A stretch of 38,680 nucleotides of DNA from a virus: positions 1-38,680 of the IMG/VR virus record IMGVR_UViG_3300040810_000230. One strand, given 5' to 3'. This document shows, piece by piece, positions 34,812 to 38,680 of the stretch. The notes beneath the pieces were generated by a model, which saw nothing but the letters and a program-made list of their open reading frames with translations, was not told the DNA's origin and made no database searches. The first letter of the stretch is position 1; the number at the start of each line of letters is the position of its first letter. Both the position numbers and the translations under genes were made by a program.

Positions 34812-35936
34812 ATGGTAAAAAGATTCGCACATAAAATATTTACACTTGTGCCACCTGCTAGTGCAATAGATGTTTATGGTGACTGGTTAGGTTTAGATCA
34901 TGTAAACTGGCAATTTACAGACAACTATCAGGAAGCACTAGCACAGCCTTACAAGATTGCTATGATGCCTGCGCTGTTTAACGTCAATGGCAGTTACACC
35001 TATAGAGCAAAGTTTGCTAAGATGGACTTTAGTAAATTTGATCTTGTTGTACTAAGTGACATAGAATGCCATAGTCAAGATTATATATTAGAAAATTGTA
35101 TTAAACCTGCTGGTATTACGAACTATCTAGTGGCGGTTGGCGGAATGTACAGCGAACTTACTGATCCTGACTTTATATACAGACCTTGGTGGATGTTTCA
35201 TCATCGTCAACTGAATCACATACACATTACACAATCTATCAAGAAGCGTGAGTTTTTGTTTGATGCATTACTGGGCGCACGTAAATTGCATCGTAGTTAT
35301 GTAATGGCACGTTTTCAGCAACGTCCTGATTTGTTGTCAAAGTCCATTGTAAATTACAGAGATACGTTTATTAACCACTGGGGCAACGACCCTTCCTACT
35401 TATATGATCATGTAAACAAAGTACTAGATGGCAAGCAATTACAGTGGCCTTATGTAAGTGAGAACTTTACAGAACAACAAACACAAGATTTAGAACCACA
35501 TCAAATCAGTGAAGTTACACCTTGGAATATATACGAAAAGACACACTACAGTATATGCTGTGAAAGTTTTAGTAATAATCCAGATGACACAAATCCAGGA
35601 CCTTTCTTTCTAACTGAGAAGACTGCTAAAATGTTTATGGCGCAACGTATGTTTATAATGTTTGCACCACAACATACATTACGGTTTATAAAAAGCCTAG
35701 GCTTTGACACATTCGATTCTATTATAGACGAAAGTTACGATGACATAGCAGACCCTAGAGAAAGATTTGACAGAGCTTTTGATCAAGTGGAATATCTTGC
35801 TGAACAAGATCCCACAGAAGTCTACGAGAAAGTATGGCCTATCACACAATATAACTTGTGGATGTTTATAGACCTTATTAAAAAAACTAAGGAAGCAATG
35901 TTGGATAAGTTACTGTATAAAATAAATACTTTATAA
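34812..35936 (+). CDS. Glycosyltransferase-like protein (GT10-type C-terminal motif)
   Basis: The 374-residue soluble protein ends in the block Phe-Leu-Thr-Glu-Lys-Thr-Ala-Lys-Met, Arg-Met-Phe-Ile-Met-Phe and Ser-Leu-Gly-Phe-Asp-Thr-Phe, then Asp-Glu-Ser-Tyr-Asp. The reverse-strand gene at 23952 shares it, and it is reminiscent of fucosyltransferase-type nucleotide-sugar domains. The N-terminal half is unrelated by eye. It closes the cupin/radical SAM/SDR series and overlaps the cyclase start (TAATG). The likely role is transferring a modified sugar onto host surface glycan or a phage structure (inference). Confidence 0.72.
   Translation: MVKRFAHKIFTLVPPASAIDVYGDWLGLDHVNWQFTDNYQEALAQPYKIAMMPALFNVNGSYTYRAKFAKMDFSKFDLVVLSDIECHSQDYILENCIKPAGITNYLVAVGGMYSELTDPDFIYRPWWMFHHRQLNHIHITQSIKKREFLFDALLGARKLHRSYVMARFQQRPDLLSKSIVNYRDTFINHWGNDPSYLYDHVNKVLDGKQLQWPYVSENFTEQQTQDLEPHQISEVTPWNIYEKTHYSICCESFSNNPDDTNPGPFFLTEKTAKMFMAQRMFIMFAPQHTLRFIKSLGFDTFDSIIDESYDDIADPRERFDRAFDQVEYLAEQDPTEVYEKVWPITQYNLWMFIDLIKKTKEAMLDKLLYKINTL
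35921..35928 (+). promoter_or_regulatory. Putative T4-type late promoter (AATAAATA) before the cyclase
   Basis: AATAAATA lies inside the end of the glycosyltransferase-like gene, 7 bases before the ATG at 35936. If used, the cyclase mRNA would be almost leaderless. The motif could also be coding coincidence (Lys-Ile-Asn-Thr). Confidence 0.45.
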
Positions 35937-37969
35937 TGTTCAAAAAGTTATTGTTGAGTCCCTGGACCGCTGTTATTACGTTAATAATATGCGCATATAT
36001 TAGATTAGTAAATCCTAGTTTTGTAGAAAGTGTTAGGCTAACATATTTCGACACTTTAATTACAAGCCAAGAGCCCGTACAAAACAACATACACACAATT
36101 AATATAGATGATCCTGCTCTAAACGAGATAGGTGCGTGGCCCGTGCCACGTAGTTACTATGCTGACTTAATTGCTGACTTGTATGGTAACAGGAATGCAG
36201 GTTTGGTGGTACTAAACGTTCTCATGCCTGAAAGCGCAGAAGGCGATAACGAACTTGCTGAAATAATGGAGACGTTTCCTGTTATATTAACAAGTGTGCC
36301 TAGTCAATGGAGTAAGAATACACCCAAGAAGCCAGGTGCTGTAATCCTTAATCCAGACTACATGAACACAATTATAAACTATCCTGGTATAATTGCAAAC
36401 ACACCTGAATTAGAACAACGTGCATATGGTGTTGGTATTGCCAGCACACTGCCTGAGATAGATGGTGTTACTAGACGTATACCGTTAATAAGTGCTGTGG
36501 GAGAAAACTTATATCCTAGCGTAGCATTAGAGATACTGAGATCAGCGGCAGGTGATACAACATTCCAAGTAAAACTGTTTGAACTGGGTGTAGAGAAAAT
36601 GCGTATACCTGCATTTGATACAATACCCACAGACCAACTTGGACGCATATGGATAGACTGGAGTCAAAAAAGTTTTAGCCACAGTTTAACTAGCATGCCA
36701 GATGACTTTGGTGGCGGCATCGTTATTATTGGTCCTACAGCGGCAGGTACTAATCAGCCCATAGCAACAGCACTGGGAGGTAGTTGGCCTCATGAATTAC
36801 AAAGTGCAGTTGTTGGCACAATGTTTAATGGTGTCAACATTGAACGTTATGACTGGGCAGATGGTGCAGAACTATTAGCACTATTAGTTTTGGGTGTTTT
36901 GGCAATAGCAATATCTTATTGGACATATGGCTTTGTGCCAGTTATAGCAGTCGTAGCAGGCACGTATTATGCGGCACAACATTATTATGCAGAACAGAGA
37001 TTATTATTTGATATTACAGCAATAATATTTGCTTTAGTGTTGACCTATATACACGCATATACAGTAAAGTTTCTTAAAGAGTTTTATCAGAAGCAACAAA
37101 TTAAGCGACAGTTTGGAACTTACATCAGTAAGGAACTTGTTGCTGAATTACAGAAACATCCTGAAAAAATGCAGTTAGGTGGTGACACACGTAACATGAC
37201 ATTTCTGTTTTGTGACATTAGAGGATTTACACCTATTAGTGAACAATACAAAACAGATCCGCAAGGTCTAACACAACTTATTAACAAGTTCCTAACACCT
37301 ATGACTAATATAATTATGGAGCACAAAGGAACCATCGATAAGTATATGGGAGATTGTATTATGGCGTTTTGGAATGCGCCGTTGGAGGTAAATGGGCATG
37401 AACAAAAAGCCGTATTGGCAGCGCAAGACATGGTTAATGGAGTTAGGAGACTCAATGAAGAACTGTCCAAAGATAATTTACTACCTATTAACATTGGTAT
37501 CGGTATTAATACTGGTGCCTGTGTCGTGGGTAATATGGGCTCTGATCAAAGGTTTGACTACAGTGTACTCGGCGACGCTGTCAATCTTGGAAGCCGTCTC
37601 GAAGGTCAATCCAAGTCGTACGGAGTCATCACAGTTATCGGAGAAGAAACTGCACGATCTGTAACAGAAGTGCAAATGGTAGAACTGGACTTAATTGCTG
37701 TAAAAGGCAAAGATGTTCCTGTTCGAATTTTTACACCCGTAACATCAGCAACAGACGAAGAACTTAAAAAACATAAAGAATATCTCACGGCATACAGACA
37801 AAGGGAGTGGGCCCAGGCTAAGAGAGTTGCTGGTGGTAATAAGTTAGCGTTCGGAGGGGAACTTGAAAAGTACTATAAACTTATGAGTGAACGCATAACG
37901 GATCTTGAGAAGTCAGATATCAACGACTTGGAAACTTGGGACGGGGTGTATAGGGCTACAACAAAATAA
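35936..37969 (+). CDS. CHASE2-sensor class III adenylate cyclase
   Basis: The 677-residue membrane enzyme has an N-terminal transmembrane helix (about 8-25). A periplasmic CHASE2 domain follows (about 28-300; Phe-Asp-Thr-Leu, Ile-Asp-Asp-Pro-Ala-Leu-Asn-Glu-Ile-Gly-Ala-Trp-Pro-Val-Pro-Arg). Three transmembrane helices lie at about 308-375 and a class III cyclase domain at about 418-610. Key residues are intact: metal-binding Asp427 (Cys-Asp-Ile-Arg-Gly-Phe) and Asp473, adenine-selecting Lys469 and Asp541, transition-state Asn550 and Arg554. It should make cAMP inside the host in response to an external signal. CHASE2-cyclases are common in bacteria. I do not know of a characterised phage one. 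Start coupled (TAATG). Confidence 0.93.
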   Translation: MFKKLLLSPWTAVITLIICAYIRLVNPSFVESVRLTYFDTLITSQEPVQNNIHTINIDDPALNEIGAWPVPRSYYADLIADLYGNRNAGLVVLNVLMPESAEGDNELAEIMETFPVILTSVPSQWSKNTPKKPGAVILNPDYMNTIINYPGIIANTPELEQRAYGVGIASTLPEIDGVTRRIPLISAVGENLYPSVALEILRSAAGDTTFQVKLFELGVEKMRIPAFDTIPTDQLGRIWIDWSQKSFSHSLTSMPDDFGGGIVIIGPTAAGTNQPIATALGGSWPHELQSAVVGTMFNGVNIERYDWADGAELLALLVLGVLAIAISYWTYGFVPVIAVVAGTYYAAQHYYAEQRLLFDITAIIFALVLTYIHAYTVKFLKEFYQKQQIKRQFGTYISKELVAELQKHPEKMQLGGDTRNMTFLFCDIRGFTPISEQYKTDPQGLTQLINKFLTPMTNIIMEHKGTIDKYMGDCIMAFWNAPLEVNGHEQKAVLAAQDMVNGVRRLNEELSKDNLLPINIGIGINTGACVVGNMGSDQRFDYSVLGDAVNLGSRLEGQSKSYGVITVIGEETARSVTEVQMVELDLIAVKGKDVPVRIFTPVTSATDEELKKHKEYLTAYRQREWAQAKRVAGGNKLAFGGELEKYYKLMSERITDLEKSDINDLETWDGVYRATTK

Positions 37970-37972
37970 TAA

Positions 37973-38035
37973 ATGGGTTGGTTATTTTTACTTGCGATTG
38001 GTGTTATCGCTGTCTATATATACGTACTTAATTAA
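37973..38035 (+). CDS. Possible 20-residue membrane peptide
   Basis: An ATG four bases after the cyclase stop opens a frame of 20 residues (Met-Gly-Trp-Leu-Phe-Leu-Leu-Ala-Ile-Gly-Val-Ile-Ala-Val, ending Tyr-Val-Leu-Asn) that is essentially one transmembrane helix. It would be expressed by coupling to the cyclase and could modulate it in the membrane. No ribosome binding site is visible and it converges on the reverse gene, overlapping it by 8 bases, so it remains tentative. Confidence 0.35.
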   Translation: MGWLFLLAIGVIAVYIYVLN

Positions 38036-38680
38036 ACTGCAAACTTTGAAACTCTAACACACCAGGGTATTCAATTATTTTGTTAAGCACATCCACGTTA
38101 AGTGTTTTACCTATCACTGGATAACCTGTATAGTATACAATTTTTTCTATCCCATGCTCTTCTACAAATATGGGATCAGCCTGTTTAAATTTTGCTATTA
38201 GATCTTCCTGAGCAGTGAATTCGTCATACTTCAGTGTAACAATATTAATACCGGGTCTAACAAAATTGTGGAACTTGCAAGTTTGGCTAATCTTACTGTA
38301 ATCGTTTTCTAAGTAAATTTGTAAAGGACCATGTCCTACAAAAGGGTTTTGTAATCTTAGGTCACCTACTTCCATGCCTAACTTAAACTGTACGTCATCT
38401 GATTCAAAGCCACTGTCGTTATACCATTCTATTTGCATCCAGCCTAGCCTGTTCAGCGGTGTATTGTCTTGAAGAAGATGCAGACCATAATGTAAGTCAT
38501 GTATAACGTTGTCGAGGTGTTCAGGTACGCTACTAAAGTCTGTGCCTACCAGGGTTTCTATGTCCTTATGCATAATAGTTGTTTCAGACAAATCTAGATT
38601 AGTTAATGACCATTGCCAACCAAAGTAGTCATTAGCTTGGTGTGCTAGACTCTGCACATAGTCCTTTGTAAACCGTAGTC
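38028..38680 (-). CDS. Hypothetical phage protein, 5' end outside window
   Basis: The reverse frame stays open to the right edge. A GTG at 38657 is in frame, but upstream codons (Leu-Arg-Phe-Thr-Lys-Asp-Tyr) read on naturally, so the true start probably lies beyond the window. The visible part has a helical beginning (His-Gln-Ala-Asn-Asp-Tyr-Phe-Gly-Trp), Leu-His-Tyr-Gly-Leu-His-Leu-Leu, then a strand region with Met-Gln-Ile-Glu-Trp-Tyr and Gly-His-Gly-Pro-Leu-Gln-Ile-Tyr-Leu-Glu. No family is recognised. It could be related to the glycan-associated proteins of the preceding cluster. Confidence 0.65.
   Translation of the reverse strand, partial: LRFTKDYVQSLAHQANDYFGWQWSLTNLDLSETTIMHKDIETLVGTDFSSVPEHLDNVIHDLHYGLHLLQDNTPLNRLGWMQIEWYNDSGFESDDVQFKLGMEVGDLRLQNPFVGHGPLQIYLENDYSKISQTCKFHNFVRPGINIVTLKYDEFTAQEDLIAKFKQADPIFVEEHGIEKIVYYTGYPVIGKTLNVDVLNKIIEYPGVLEFQSLQFN

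Noticed and set aside
1-38680. tRNA genes, CRISPR arrays, insertion sequences, integrase or attachment sites
   Set aside because: None was seen: gaps are too short for tRNAs in almost all places, there are no spaced direct repeats and no transposase or integrase motifs.

Overview
The window reads as part of the genome of a large, lytic, T4-like marine tailed phage (myovirus), not a bacterial chromosome. Evidence: nearly all genes lie on one strand, with ATGA, TAATG or GTGA start/stop overlaps. Several virion-type genes are preceded by the T4-type late promoter motif NATAAATA. A PAAR spike tip, a beta-helix tail spike with an Mtd-like N-terminus, class Ia NrdA/NrdB, glutaredoxin, an A-type Fe-S carrier, Hsp20 and bS21 form a gene set typical of marine T4-like phages. 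The base composition is AT-rich. The host cannot be named. The DUF1289, DUF2970, zf-CHCC, ClpS and curli-secretion homologues point to a Gram-negative, probably proteobacterial, host.

Layout. 1-5900: end of one gene, small phage genes, two tandem paralogous late cassettes each with its own promoter and terminator, a ParB-like protein, an acidic structural-type protein, an A-type Fe-S carrier and a PD-(D/E)XK nuclease. 5900-14740: tail spike, NrdA, NrdB, a glycosyltransferase-like protein, glutaredoxin, PAAR tip and a 543-residue structural-type protein. 14740-18390: SleB-like cell wall hydrolase behind a near-consensus sigma70-type promoter, a small antisense gene, tiny charged proteins, and a membrane coiled-coil protein with its satellites. 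18379-21261: a proteostasis/translation block (ClpX, bS21, Hsp20, ClpS) followed by a DEDDh exoribonuclease. 21287-25202: an exported protein, two tandem paralogues, a 2OG-Fe(II) oxygenase-like protein and a reverse-strand glycosyltransferase-like protein. 25264-29568: a curli-like secretion and fibre module (CsgF, CsgG, curlin-like repeat protein, FecR-domain protein, PA14-plus-repeat protein). 29691-30624: a PTPS/QueD-like protein and three mini-proteins (zf-CHCC, DUF1289, DUF2970). 30624-35936: a translationally coupled set with a cupin, two radical SAM enzymes, a beta-rich protein, an SDR and a second glycosyltransferase-like protein. 35936-37969: a CHASE2-transmembrane-class III adenylate cyclase. 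A reverse-strand gene runs off the right end.

Working model (inference). Sigma70-type promoters would be read by host RNA polymerase and NATAAATA promoters late in infection. RNR plus glutaredoxin supply dNTPs, and bS21/ClpX/ClpS/Hsp20 adjust host translation and protein turnover. The most unusual parts are the curli-type outer-membrane secretion module with its own adhesive repeat proteins and the membrane sensor-cyclase. Together they suggest the infected cell's surface and signalling are rebuilt by the phage. No tRNA gene, CRISPR array or insertion sequence was seen, and no stretch over 300 bases lacks a gene.
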